Assembly: GCA_040755155.1 (NCBI GenBank)
Contig: JBFMBP010000108.1
Span: 1-46,436, forward strand
DNA: 46,436 nucleotides
Source: Candidatus Omnitrophota bacterium
GTDB lineage: Bacteria > Hinthialibacterota > Hinthialibacteria > Hinthialibacterales > Hinthialibacteraceae
Direction of reading: 5' to 3'
The notes beneath the pieces are model-generated. The model did not search any database and had not been told where the DNA came from. It saw only the letters and a program-made list of their open reading frames with translations. Of the stretch, positions 16,939 to 25,940 are shown piece by piece. Each line of letters begins with the position of its first letter. Positions within the stretch are counted from its first letter, which is position 1. The translations under genes and the position numbers were made by a program.

Positions 16939-18876
16939 TTATTTCTTCTCCGGATAAATTCTTTCGTACTCCATTGGATGACGATGCTTCAAGGTTTTCT
17001 TCGTCATCTTGCCCGTCAGCCACGTAGCGCTCATGGGATATTCCTCCGGATGGAATATCACGAAGAAGAAATGCCAGATGATGATCGCCAACGTAGCCAG
17101 CACGGCTTCGTAGTAATGGATCAATTCCGCCATATCGATAGCCCATTTGGGAAGATATTCGAATGATATAATGGGGAACCATAAAATCAGTCCCGTTGCC
17201 CCCATGATAATCACGCCCCATACAAGCGCCCAGAACTCCATTTTTTCCGCATAATCGTAACGTTCGAACTGCGGCGGATCCTTTCTCATCCCAAGATGAA
17301 AAGCGAGATTTTGCCATACATGCGTTATATCCCTGGGATGGGGCATAAAAGCAATGAGCTCTTCGCGGCCCCGGCGCGCAACGATCATGTAGAAGGCATA
17401 GGCGATAGACGTAACGATCATCATGACTCCAGCGATCCGGTGAATCGTTGAGCGCGCCGCTTCCGTGAAATAGAGATAAGAAAGCAGCGTTACCCACCAC
17501 GATTTGGGACTCAGCAGCGCGAATCCGGTAATGCAAAGAACGATGAAAGTTATGGTAAGCAGGATATGGCAGACGATTTCGAATTTCGTGAAGCGCGCAT
17601 AACCCGGTTCGTTGCTTTCCCGTTTGAATTTCTCCCGCAACAACGCCCAGAGGATGATGCCGTTATGGATAATCATGCCGCCGATGACAATGACGATGAG
17701 AGGAATGTAGATGCGCGGCACCCAGGCGATGATCGTTTTCGACCGGATCGTTACTTCCTTGTGAATCGGAGCGGCGAGCACGTTGGCCGTAATGCCGGGA
17801 TGGCACGCGCCGCAGGTCTCCACCAGCCGCTGCGGGCTGACCGTAGAGCGCTCGTCCGACGATGGCAGGATAAGGTGGTTGCCGTGGCAACTGCCGCAGT
17901 TGGCGACGATCTTCGATCCCCGCTGCAAAGCCAGGCCGTGATAACTTTCGAAGAAGTTGCTCACTTGCCCCGTTTGAATATTGTATTTTTCGTTGATGAC
18001 GATGGAACTATGGCAACGGGCGCAAGTGTTGGCCGACAGGTTGAGGAAAGAAACCGGCGAACGTTCGTCCTTTACCCGGAAAATAGCGTGTTCGCCGTGG
18101 CAATCCGTACACACCGGCGCGTCTTTATGCCCGCTCGCCGCCGAGGTTCCATGAATGCTCTGCGAATATTGATCCATTTCCGTTTTATGGCATTGCCCGC
18201 ACGTGTTGGCGACGTGCATAAAATTAGTGGGAGATTTGGGATCGCGCAGCGGCAGCACTTCGTGATATCCATGACAATTGATGCAGGTGGGCGCCTTCTT
18301 GTTCCCCGCCCGGACTTCCGAAGCGTGAACGCCTTCCCGGTACAAATCCTCCTTCAAGGAGGGAGACATGTTATATTCTTTCATGATCGACGGATCGGAA
18401 TGGCACTCGCCGCACAATTGGGCGATGCGGAATTGATGCACGGGCGAATCCGGATCCGAGGAAGGCAGTAAATTTTGCGAACCATGGCAGCGCTGGCAAG
18501 TCGGCGCGTCTTCGATCCCTTGCTTGACGGCCTGGCCGTGAATGCTTTTGTCGAATACTTCCGCTGCGTCTTCATGGCAGCGGACGCAATCCACGGGAGC
18601 CAATTTCGGTTTGTGGGGTAGTTCTTCGATATCCGAATGGCAATCGATGCAATCGAATTCCAATTTAATATGTATGCTTCTTCCGCATTGCCCCATATCG
18701 ATGAGAGGCGTTTTCATATCCTTCGTCGCCCCATGAACGAGGGAATGGCAAGCCAGGCATTCTTCACTCTTTTGCGCCTGCGCGGAAAGCGTATCGAGAA
18801 AGAAGGGCGCCAGCCATAATGAAAGTAGTAAGATTCGGTAGACGGATGTTTTGGATTTGAGCAAGATGTTGAGCAT
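16939..18876 (-). CDS. CbcL-like inner-membrane cytochrome: 11 c-hemes fused to a b-type membrane domain
   Basis: A probable menaquinol dehydrogenase that passes electrons from the inner membrane to periplasmic carriers. I chose the ATG at 18876 (MLNILLKSKTSVYRILLLS): AGGAGAG lies six bases upstream and a signal peptide follows. The 18924 ATG adds 16 residues with no function. The periplasmic part holds 11 CxxCH motifs (first CLACH, last CGACH), with repeated SIHG/YHG histidines as possible distal ligands. About five membrane helices follow, with histidines fitting a diheme b cytochrome (FEIVCHIL, TIHRIAG, LIHYYEA, IIWHFFF). This build matches Geobacter CbcL (multiheme domain plus HydC/FdnI-type b domain). 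No enzyme subunit is adjacent. Confidence 0.88.
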   Translation of the reverse strand: MLNILLKSKTSVYRILLLSLWLAPFFLDTLSAQAQKSEECLACHSLVHGATKDMKTPLIDMGQCGRSIHIKLEFDCIDCHSDIEELPHKPKLAPVDCVRCHEDAAEVFDKSIHGQAVKQGIEDAPTCQRCHGSQNLLPSSDPDSPVHQFRIAQLCGECHSDPSIMKEYNMSPSLKEDLYREGVHASEVRAGNKKAPTCINCHGYHEVLPLRDPKSPTNFMHVANTCGQCHKTEMDQYSQSIHGTSAASGHKDAPVCTDCHGEHAIFRVKDERSPVSFLNLSANTCARCHSSIVINEKYNIQTGQVSNFFESYHGLALQRGSKIVANCGSCHGNHLILPSSDERSTVSPQRLVETCGACHPGITANVLAAPIHKEVTIRSKTIIAWVPRIYIPLIVIVIGGMIIHNGIILWALLREKFKRESNEPGYARFTKFEIVCHILLTITFIVLCITGFALLSPKSWWVTLLSYLYFTEAARSTIHRIAGVMMIVTSIAYAFYMIVARRGREELIAFMPHPRDITHVWQNLAFHLGMRKDPPQFERYDYAEKMEFWALVWGVIIMGATGLILWFPIISFEYLPKWAIDMAELIHYYEAVLATLAIIIWHFFFVIFHPEEYPMSATWLTGKMTKKTLKHRHPMEYERIYPEKK

Positions 18877-18995
18877 GAAACTCTCCTGATGCAATAAATC
18901 GATTGGATTTAACTGATGCTTCATCGCTCAGCCTTCTTCTGGAGGGTGATTCTTAATCTCTAAGCCAAATAATTCATTCATGTTACGCTGTTCTT

Positions 18996-19089
18996 TTCCC
19001 TCGCCCTCTGGGAGAGGGTTAGGGTGAGGGGGGCTAAGTTTAATCTTATCAGCCCTCACCTAACCTCTCCCAATCTTGGGAGAGGAATT
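18996..19089 (-). repeat. Nested palindromic repeat, family A, copy 1
   Basis: CCTCTGGGAGAGG and, further right, CCTCTCCCAATCTTGGGAGAGG form inner hairpins. The halves GGTTAGGGTGAGGG and CCCTCACCTAACC also pair with each other. It is an inverted copy of the element at 25941-26038. The element is intergenic and without coding potential, and probably a MITE- or REP-like sequence. Confidence 0.85.
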
Positions 19090-19142
19090 AAAAAAAAGCC
19101 GCAATAGCAATGCAAATAGATATACGATAACGTCTTTAATCG

Positions 19143-19222
19143 TAGGATGGGTCGCGTCGTTTGACCCATCAATTCCTTCCTTCCTTTATTATCGATGGAT
19201 CAAAAAAACGCGACCCATCCTA
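19143..19222. repeat. 80-bp palindromic repeat, family B, copy 1
   Basis: TAGGATGGGTCGCG at the left pairs with CGCGACCCATCCTA at the right, with inner arms TTGACCCATC and GATGGATCAA. A near-identical element lies at 45674-45752. Both are intergenic. Confidence 0.9.
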
Positions 19223-19273
19223 CTTATCTTTATCTTTTCATTCAAAATTCAAAATTCATCATTCATCATTTCC

Positions 19274-20794
19274 CTACATCATCCCCGGTCCGTGGCATTC
19301 ATGGCAGTTTTGTCCCATCCATCCGTCTCCGTAGCCGCGCGGATGATTGAACGATTGCTGCTTGTATTCCAGGTTTTGTATAGCGTCCCATCCTTCGCCT
19401 TGGCGGATGATGGTATGGCACAGATTGCAATCGTTACTGATCTTCTTTCCGGTTTTCACTTCTTGATGCCGGTCGTTGTGGCAGCGATAGCATCCCGGAA
19501 ATTCGAAATGGCCGATGTTCGAGGGATATTTCGTCCAATCCACTTTGTATTCGGGAAAGACGTTCTGGCTATATAGGCGTTGCGCTTCCTGAATGGCCTG
19601 GTCGACATCCCCCTGCCGGGAGGCGTCCTTGGCGATAATGTCCGCATATCTCTCCCGCAGCGTCTTTTCTATGCCCAACAAAGCTTCGGAGGTGGTTTTG
19701 AAATCCTTTTGCAGCAATTCGGCCAGATTGGCTTTGATCTCCGGCAGCTGGGGATTGATCGCCCCTTGCGCCAGCGCCGCATTGACGATTGAAAAGGGCG
19801 ATTGATAGCGGTGGGAGGGACGATTATGGCAATCGATGCAATCCATCGTTCGTATGCTTTCCGGCGGAATGGACCCGGGATCGAAATCCTGGGCATCGGA
19901 ATCGACGTATTCCTCGACGCTCCCGTCGTTATGCGTTACCCGCACCCACGGGACGATCTGCCGGTCGTCGTCGGAAGCGTAATATTCCAGTTTATGATCC
20001 AGGCCGATATGCCAATGAATCCCCTTCGCCTTCCGCCCTTCACCCTGGCTGCCGCCCACGCGCAGCAGAATGTCCACCTGGTAGGGAGTGTTCTCTTCGT
20101 CGGTTCCATAATAAACCAGCGATTTTTCCAAGGCGGGCGAGAATTTTTCCGGCCAATGGCACTGTTCGCACGTATCCCGCGCCGGACGCAGGTTTACGAT
20201 AGGCGTATCGAGGGGAAGCTTATAGGATTGCCTCAACACGGCGATGACCTGATGAGCGCCGGAAAGCTTGCTCTTGACGAACCAACTGGCGCCGGGACCG
20301 ATATGGCATTTGACGCACGCTACCCGCGCATGGGGCGAATGCTGATAGGCTTCGTATTCCGGCTTCATCACCTGATGGCAGGTCAATCCGCAAAAACCCA
20401 CGGATTCCGTTACGTGATAAGCCTTATAAGAACCGATCATGGTAAAGGCGAGAAAGATCGTCGTAACAATGGTGAAGATCGTTAGATAAAGGCGATGCCG
20501 AGGATGATTAAGGTCGAAGGTGGGCAGTTTTTGAGAAGGAATTCCTTTCTTCCGCCTTCGATACTCCAATCCTATTCCCAAAGGAACCAGCAATAATGAG
20601 GCCGTTAATATGGCGGGGCCGACGAGATAAATCAATATTCCGGTATATGGATTCTCGCCTCCATACATAATGTCGGCGGTAACGATAATAACTTCTCCCG
20701 TAAGAAAGACGATGCCCAGAATAAATCCAAATATAGTCAACCAATTCAGGGCGAGTGGTTTTTCTCCTGATTTATTTTCGGCGGATAAATTCAT
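19274..20794 (-). CDS. ImcH-like NapC/NirT-family inner-membrane cytochrome, 7 hemes
   Basis: A probable quinol oxidase that hands electrons to periplasmic cytochromes. Three membrane helices are seen (about 17-40, 50-74, 101-122), then a heme domain. Heme 1 uses an unusual spacing, C135-GLT-C139-H140, with a Met (CHQVM) close behind as in NapC/NrfH proteins. Six CxxCH motifs follow (CVKCH, CEQCH, CIDCH, CYRCH, CNLCH, CHECH). Length (506), three helices and seven hemes match Geobacter ImcH. It lies 18 bases after the 19-heme gene on the same strand, so the pair is an operon. GGAG precedes the ATG. Confidence 0.85.
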   Translation of the reverse strand: MNLSAENKSGEKPLALNWLTIFGFILGIVFLTGEVIIVTADIMYGGENPYTGILIYLVGPAILTASLLLVPLGIGLEYRRRKKGIPSQKLPTFDLNHPRHRLYLTIFTIVTTIFLAFTMIGSYKAYHVTESVGFCGLTCHQVMKPEYEAYQHSPHARVACVKCHIGPGASWFVKSKLSGAHQVIAVLRQSYKLPLDTPIVNLRPARDTCEQCHWPEKFSPALEKSLVYYGTDEENTPYQVDILLRVGGSQGEGRKAKGIHWHIGLDHKLEYYASDDDRQIVPWVRVTHNDGSVEEYVDSDAQDFDPGSIPPESIRTMDCIDCHNRPSHRYQSPFSIVNAALAQGAINPQLPEIKANLAELLQKDFKTTSEALLGIEKTLRERYADIIAKDASRQGDVDQAIQEAQRLYSQNVFPEYKVDWTKYPSNIGHFEFPGCYRCHNDRHQEVKTGKKISNDCNLCHTIIRQGEGWDAIQNLEYKQQSFNHPRGYGDGWMGQNCHECHGPGMM

Positions 20795-20812
20795 AATGCA
20801 AATACTCCATTC

Positions 20813-23644
20813 TTACAAATAGGCGAACAACATTCCATAAACAATGGCGGAAATCAGCGCCAGGCCGATCGTCAAAAACGTAAATCCCGCAATTACCGCC
20901 GTCCAAGCCATGGCTTTGGATGGCGGCCCTACGAGATATTCGTTCAATTTTCCTTCTTGAACCAACATGGCGTATTCTCTAGGCCGTTCTTCTTTGAATT
21001 CTTCCAAAGGTATCCGTCCCGTAAAAATCACCGGATCCATCGGGAATATCCCTGGCCGGAAATGCGTATTGAAAAAGTGGATCGTGAAGATGAACGCCGC
21101 CGCCAAGAGCGCTTCGTCGCTATGGATTACCGTGGCGACGTTGATGACCCACCCCGGCAGAATCAGCGTCGCTTTTTCCGGGAACCAAAGAATCAAGCCG
21201 GTGGCGCCAATGATGGCCACGCCCCAAAAGACGGCGAAATAGTCGAACTTCTCCCAATACGTCCAACGGCCGATGGCGGGCCTTTCCCCCTTGCCGAAGA
21301 ACCAGAGAAAATTCTGCTTCAGTTCCACCCAATCCCGCCAGCGGGGCAGCATGGTGTATTCTTGGGAAAGCAGTCCTTTCAATGTGATCTGCCGTTTCTT
21401 CAACATTCTAAACACAAAGAAGAGATGCGTTCCGAAATAGCCGAAAGTAATGATGGCTCCTAAGCGGTGGATGTTGCCTAAAACCTCTGGTCCTCCAAGC
21501 CACTGCGATAGAAAGCCGAAGAATTCCACGTCGGGGAATTTCAGCGTCATTCCCGTCAGCGCCAGGCTGAGAAAACTGACAATCACGAAGAAATGCGTGA
21601 TTCGATGGCGCAGTTTGAAGCGTCGGTAATACTGTACTTCCTGCGTTTGCAAGATCGTCCGTTTATGTTCTTTATCCCTTTCCCGAAAATGGAAGATAAG
21701 GGAGCGGATGAACCATAGGAAGGTATGGATTCCGAAGAAGGTCAACGTCCCCGCCAGCAAAGCGGTCATGAACCAGAAGGAATAAAACAGCGCCGGGTAT
21801 CGGTCTTTGTCGTGGTGCGTCGCATGAGTCAGATAACCGGTAAACTTCCGATGGGAACTGGGATGGCACGTCTTGCACGTATCGACGATATGGCTGCGGT
21901 TCAGCGTCGAACGGCTGTCGGCCACGGGGTAAATGTTATGCGATCCGTGGCAATCGTAGCATCGGGCCGCCGTCATGTTGCCCAGTTTGGAAACCTTGCC
22001 GTGGTAAGTGTCGAAATAGGTTTTCGTCAAATCCATGTGGCAGCGGCCGCACTGGTCGATAATCATGGAGCGGAAATCGCTCGTATCCACACGCTTCACG
22101 GAATGAGCCTGGTGGCAATCGCTGCACCCCGGCAGTTCCTTGTCCGTGGGATTGGCTTCGAAACTATGGATGCTGGTGCGGAATTGTTCGTAGATGCCCA
22201 AATGGCAGACGCCGCAGGTCTCGCCGATTTTTTGGGGATTCACCGACGATTGCGGATCGGAGGCGGGTAATTCGCGATGGCTCGTATGGCAATTGGTGCA
22301 TACGGCGGTAACCATCAGCCCCCCTTCCAACAACCCCTTGCCGTGAATGCTCATGGTGTAATTTTGAATGATGTGTTCGTCTTTATCGCTGACCAGCAGC
22401 GCCGCCGGCTTCCCGTCGGCATGGCAACGGCTGCAAAGGGCGGGGATGTTTCGCGGGAAAGAAGGCGATTTTTGATCTTTCTTCGGAAGGACTTCATGCG
22501 TCCCATGACAAAACTGGCAGGTCGGCGCGTTAGGATTGCCCTGCGCCGCCATCATGCCATGCGAGCTCTTCCTGTAATCGTTCACCATTTCCGCGTGGCA
22601 TACCGAACAGTCCACCGGCTTCATTTCCTTGCAAACGGGAGTGCGGTCGGGATGAACGTCGTAATGGCATTTGACGCAATTGATATCGGCGTGAGCGGAG
22701 TGGTCCAGCCCTTCTTTATTCGTATAGAGGGAGATCGTTTTTCCCTCTTTCTCCATTTTTAAATTTTGATCCTGATGACAGGTAAGACAAACCTGATCCG
22801 ATATCTGCAAATCCTCATAAAACACTCGCCGCACTTTATGCGGTTGGTGGCATTCCACGCAGACGGGAACCTTGTTCGGCTCCTGCTGCCATAGGCGGCC
22901 TTCCACGATCTTTTCGTGCACTTGTTCGATCTGCGCATGGCATGTTTCGCAGGTCTTGGCCACATTGTTGCGGTTGATCTTCGATTCGGGATTTTGATGC
23001 GGCAGGATATTGTGCGCCCCATGGCAACTGGTGCATACCGCCGTCACTTTCAACCCCCGTTTGAACAAGCCTTCCCCGTGGATCGACATCGAATAATTGG
23101 CGATGACGTTTTTTTGTTCGATCTCGTGCGTCGCCGTCATCTCCGTGCCTTCTTTATGGCACTGGCCGCACGTGGCGGGGATATTCATGATATAAATCGT
23201 GGAAGTTGCGTTCGACGGCGGCAGGACGTTATGCGAGCCGTGGCAAGAGGCGCATGTCGGCGCGTATTGATCCTTGCGGTTGAAGGCGGCGTCCCCGTGA
23301 ACGCTCTTGGCGAAGATTTCCTGAATGTCGTCGTGGCAGCGGGCGCAATCGACGGCCTTCAACTCGTCCTCGTGCGGCAATTCCTTGATATCTTCGTGGC
23401 AATCGACGCAAGCCAATTCCTTATGCGAGGAACTCCCGAAGATTTTGGAATCGATATAGACGGAAACCTCTTTGCCCCGCACTTCGCCGGTTAAATCCTT
23501 CTCCCCATGACACTCCAGGCAATTTGCGTTTTCGGAAATATCCTGCGCCATCGCTGGCGCCGTTATCCCAGCGAGAAGCAGCATCCCCAATAAACAAACG
23601 AACTTTTTCTCTCTCCAAAAAAAACAGAGAGTAGGCTGGCTCAT
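20813..23644 (-). CDS. CbcL-like inner-membrane cytochrome: 19 c-hemes fused to a b-type membrane domain
   Basis: A probable quinol-oxidising or quinone-reducing electron-transfer protein. The ATG at 23644 gives a clean signal peptide (MSQPTLCFFWREKKFVCLLG, cleavage near PAMAQ). In-frame ATGs at 23740 and 23767 would add a soluble stretch ahead of it. I count 19 CxxCH motifs from CLECH to CKTCH, with SIHG, SVHG and TYHG histidines between them. The C-terminal part has about six membrane helices, with histidines in HRITHFF, NIHRLGA, GTHLFF, VIHSDEA and IHFFNTHF suited to two b-hemes. The last helix (WTAVIAGFTFLTIGLALI) is absent from the 11-heme relative. About 943 residues is large for the family. 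It is first in an operon with the ImcH-like gene. Confidence 0.86.
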   Translation of the reverse strand: MSQPTLCFFWREKKFVCLLGMLLLAGITAPAMAQDISENANCLECHGEKDLTGEVRGKEVSVYIDSKIFGSSSHKELACVDCHEDIKELPHEDELKAVDCARCHDDIQEIFAKSVHGDAAFNRKDQYAPTCASCHGSHNVLPPSNATSTIYIMNIPATCGQCHKEGTEMTATHEIEQKNVIANYSMSIHGEGLFKRGLKVTAVCTSCHGAHNILPHQNPESKINRNNVAKTCETCHAQIEQVHEKIVEGRLWQQEPNKVPVCVECHQPHKVRRVFYEDLQISDQVCLTCHQDQNLKMEKEGKTISLYTNKEGLDHSAHADINCVKCHYDVHPDRTPVCKEMKPVDCSVCHAEMVNDYRKSSHGMMAAQGNPNAPTCQFCHGTHEVLPKKDQKSPSFPRNIPALCSRCHADGKPAALLVSDKDEHIIQNYTMSIHGKGLLEGGLMVTAVCTNCHTSHRELPASDPQSSVNPQKIGETCGVCHLGIYEQFRTSIHSFEANPTDKELPGCSDCHQAHSVKRVDTSDFRSMIIDQCGRCHMDLTKTYFDTYHGKVSKLGNMTAARCYDCHGSHNIYPVADSRSTLNRSHIVDTCKTCHPSSHRKFTGYLTHATHHDKDRYPALFYSFWFMTALLAGTLTFFGIHTFLWFIRSLIFHFRERDKEHKRTILQTQEVQYYRRFKLRHRITHFFVIVSFLSLALTGMTLKFPDVEFFGFLSQWLGGPEVLGNIHRLGAIITFGYFGTHLFFVFRMLKKRQITLKGLLSQEYTMLPRWRDWVELKQNFLWFFGKGERPAIGRWTYWEKFDYFAVFWGVAIIGATGLILWFPEKATLILPGWVINVATVIHSDEALLAAAFIFTIHFFNTHFRPGIFPMDPVIFTGRIPLEEFKEERPREYAMLVQEGKLNEYLVGPPSKAMAWTAVIAGFTFLTIGLALISAIVYGMLFAYL

Positions 23645-23767
23645 CAGGAGATTCGCCCTCCCCAAAATCGCATTCAAATAAGGTGGGAGGGCAAGGCTCC
23701 CGCCGAGCCAAGGTTCATCGGTCCTTTTTTTTTCTGCCATCGCCGAATTCCTCTGTAATTGGCTCAT

Positions 23768-24067
23768 CAGCGTCCCATCGCCAAAAAATTTTATTTTAAT
23801 CCCACTAACGGCCCTTTATTTTCCAAGTATATAGCTATATAGCTAAGACAGGAAAAGAGGAAGGCTTATGAAACGCCTTTTTTCATTTTCTTATATTATT
23901 GATAATGTTTATATAAGTTATAGACATTAATGAAGATAGAGATATTCTATTTACATCTTGCTCATTCTCATGTATGTTAGTTCATCATAGACAAATCACT
24001 ATTTGCAAATAATATAAATAATAATATTTATAAAGTAATATAATTCCTTCATTCGGTGTGAAATAGA
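23768..24067. promoter_or_regulatory. AT-rich divergent control region of the cytochrome island
   Basis: It separates the leftward 19-heme/ImcH-like operon from the rightward porin-cytochrome operon. A perfect 14-base palindrome TAGCTATATAGCTA lies at 23832-23845. The AT content is much higher than in flanking genes. A short frame with a strong ribosome binding site is listed separately (23868-23930). Promoters for both directions are expected, but I cannot assign -35/-10 boxes safely. Confidence 0.5.
23868..23930 (+). CDS. Possible 20-residue leader peptide
   Basis: An ATG at 23868 preceded by GAGGAAGG opens a frame of 20 residues (MKRLFSFSYIIDNVYISYRH) ending in TAA. It lies 137 bases before the octaheme cytochrome gene. 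The good ribosome binding site in otherwise non-coding DNA is the only support, and chance is quite possible in AT-rich sequence. Confidence 0.25.
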   Translation: MKRLFSFSYIIDNVYISYRH

Positions 24068-25897
24068 ATGATAGAAAAAAGCGGGAAAATTCTATTCGTA
24101 ATGATTGCCGTTTCTTTATTGGCGGCGCCGGTCGCCGCACGGGCCGCCGAAATCGAAGTCCTCGTCGTTTCGCCCCGTATCATTTCCCAAGATGCGACGG
24201 GATTGTTCGACCAGACGGCTACGGGCCATGCTAATATTGGCATGGGCGAGAAAGCTTATCTGCGCGTTACGCCCCAGGCTGATGAGAATTGGAGCGGAAT
24301 CGAATGGTCCATCACCCAGCGCCCGGCGGCGTCCCAAGCGGCCATTCCAGCGGCGACGGCTTGGACGATCGCCATCCAGCCCGATGCGGAAGGCGTTTAT
24401 GAAGTAACGTTTTCCGGAGTGCGGAATGAAGAGAAGGTAATATTATCCAAAAATATCGTCGCCGCTTCTTTTGTCGGCGCAGGCGTTTTGTTGAATGGCG
24501 TTCTCACGGGGCCGCAATGCGTCATTTGCCATAGAGAAAACGCCAATGGCTGGAAAGAGACGGTTCACGCTAAACTTTTCGCTAAATACTTGAACGGCGA
24601 AAAAACGGGTCGTTATCAAGCCTCCTTTCTTCAATGGCATACGCTGGGTTACAATCCCGATCCCCTCGCCCGCAATTCCGGCTTCGACGACAAAATGGAT
24701 GCCCTCGGCATCGGCGCCGATGACTTTGTCAACCAAATCAATCAAGCCTACCGCTTGCGCCATGACCGCAATCCCAAGAATGATCCCGATAATTACGCCG
24801 CCCTGCAAGATTCCTTGAAAGATCGCTCCAACGTCCAATGCGAAAGCTGCCACGGCGCCGGTTCGCTGCATAATGGCAATACCGCCAGAATCGGCTTCAC
24901 CTGGTCGGTGCGCTTCTGCGCCCGCTGCCACGACGATTTCGACGAGAGCGCCAAGCCTTACGCGAAGGATGTTTCTGGACACTCCGCCCTAGTCCCTCTC
25001 TTCCGCGATTATCCAGTATTGCTAAAGACGGATTGCGCCAAATGCCATTCCGCCAAAGGCTTCGTCAATATCGCCGTGCAGAATACGCCCGGCGCGGTTT
25101 ATTACGAAGACCCTGATGCCAACGCCGTCTCCTGCGCCGCCTGCCACGATCCCCACAACGGGCAGTACGATAAACTCTTGCGTTTTCAAGGGAATGTCAA
25201 ATTGGACAGCGGGGAATTGTTTGAAAACGGCGGCATGGGTTCGGTCTGCGTGATCTGCCATCAATCCCGCATCCAGACGCCGCTCGAAACCTTCATCGCT
25301 ACGAACAGCGCCGGACCTCATTACGGTCCCCAGGCCGATATGCTTTTAGGCGTCAATGCCTGGGATTTCGGCGTTCCCTTTGATTCGGCGGATCCAACGA
25401 AATATAAGATCCATAAGGACTTAGTGCAGGATACCTGCGCCGCCTGCCACATGGCGAAAACTCCCGCCAACGGCTTCAACGCCGAGGGTGCCCTGGTCGG
25501 CGGCCATAGTTTCAAAATCGTCAATCGCATGGGAACAGCATCGCAGGACGATGACGTCTCCAATGTCCTCAACGCCTGCCGTCCCTGCCATCTCACGATA
25601 AAAACCATCGATCGCCCCGTCGCGGATTACGACGGCAATGGAAAAGCGGAAGGCATTCAAACCGAAGTAATAGGCTTATTGAAGAAAATCGGACTTGCCT
25701 TGCAAGCAAATCACCCCAGCATTGTTATTGCTGACGACGGCTATCTGGAAGTTCCCGCCAGCGTCTTCAACCAAATGAGCTTCAACGAAAAAGCCGCGCT
25801 GCATAATAGCCGCATGGTCTATCGCGACGGCAGCTTCGGCATTCACAATCCACGCTACGCCGTTGAGGCGTTGCAGCGCGCCTTGCGCGCTTTATAA
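24068..25897 (+). CDS. Exported octaheme c-type cytochrome with N-terminal Ig-like domain
   Basis: This is probably the periplasmic (or surface) cytochrome of a porin-cytochrome conduit. The signal peptide runs to about residue 27 (LFVMIAVSLLAAPVAARAA). A roughly 110-residue beta-rich domain follows without cysteines. Eight CxxCH motifs then run from about residue 150 (CVICH, CESCH, CARCH, CAKCH, CAACH, CVICH, CAACH, CRPCH). The C-terminal helix GIHNPRYAVEALQRAL resembles the end of ammonia-forming nitrite reductase-like and octaheme cytochromes. No CxxCK motif, the catalytic heme site of most NrfA enzymes, is present. Eight hemes equals the number in Geobacter OmaB. It is 219 bases upstream of the porin gene, with a family A repeat in the gap. 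Confidence 0.85.
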   Translation: MIEKSGKILFVMIAVSLLAAPVAARAAEIEVLVVSPRIISQDATGLFDQTATGHANIGMGEKAYLRVTPQADENWSGIEWSITQRPAASQAAIPAATAWTIAIQPDAEGVYEVTFSGVRNEEKVILSKNIVAASFVGAGVLLNGVLTGPQCVICHRENANGWKETVHAKLFAKYLNGEKTGRYQASFLQWHTLGYNPDPLARNSGFDDKMDALGIGADDFVNQINQAYRLRHDRNPKNDPDNYAALQDSLKDRSNVQCESCHGAGSLHNGNTARIGFTWSVRFCARCHDDFDESAKPYAKDVSGHSALVPLFRDYPVLLKTDCAKCHSAKGFVNIAVQNTPGAVYYEDPDANAVSCAACHDPHNGQYDKLLRFQGNVKLDSGELFENGGMGSVCVICHQSRIQTPLETFIATNSAGPHYGPQADMLLGVNAWDFGVPFDSADPTKYKIHKDLVQDTCAACHMAKTPANGFNAEGALVGGHSFKIVNRMGTASQDDDVSNVLNACRPCHLTIKTIDRPVADYDGNGKAEGIQTEVIGLLKKIGLALQANHPSIVIADDGYLEVPASVFNQMSFNEKAALHNSRMVYRDGSFGIHNPRYAVEALQRALRAL

Positions 25898-25940
25898 AAT
25901 GAATGGTATACCAATCTGCTTTATGATTGTTGCTTTTCAA

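Noticed and set aside
19076-19576. Plus-strand open frame of 166 codons
   Set aside because: It runs through a palindromic repeat and then antisense to the ImcH-like gene, without family features.
23645-23767. Earlier starts of the 19-heme cytochrome
   Set aside because: They would place about 40 soluble residues before the signal peptide. The ATG at 23644 is the better start, although one earlier ATG has an AGAGGAA site, so this is not certain.
24068-25897. Octaheme protein as an NrfA-type nitrite reductase or hydroxylamine oxidase
   Set aside because: No CxxCK motif and no clear catalytic pattern. The neighbouring barrel and lipoprotein suit a conduit better.
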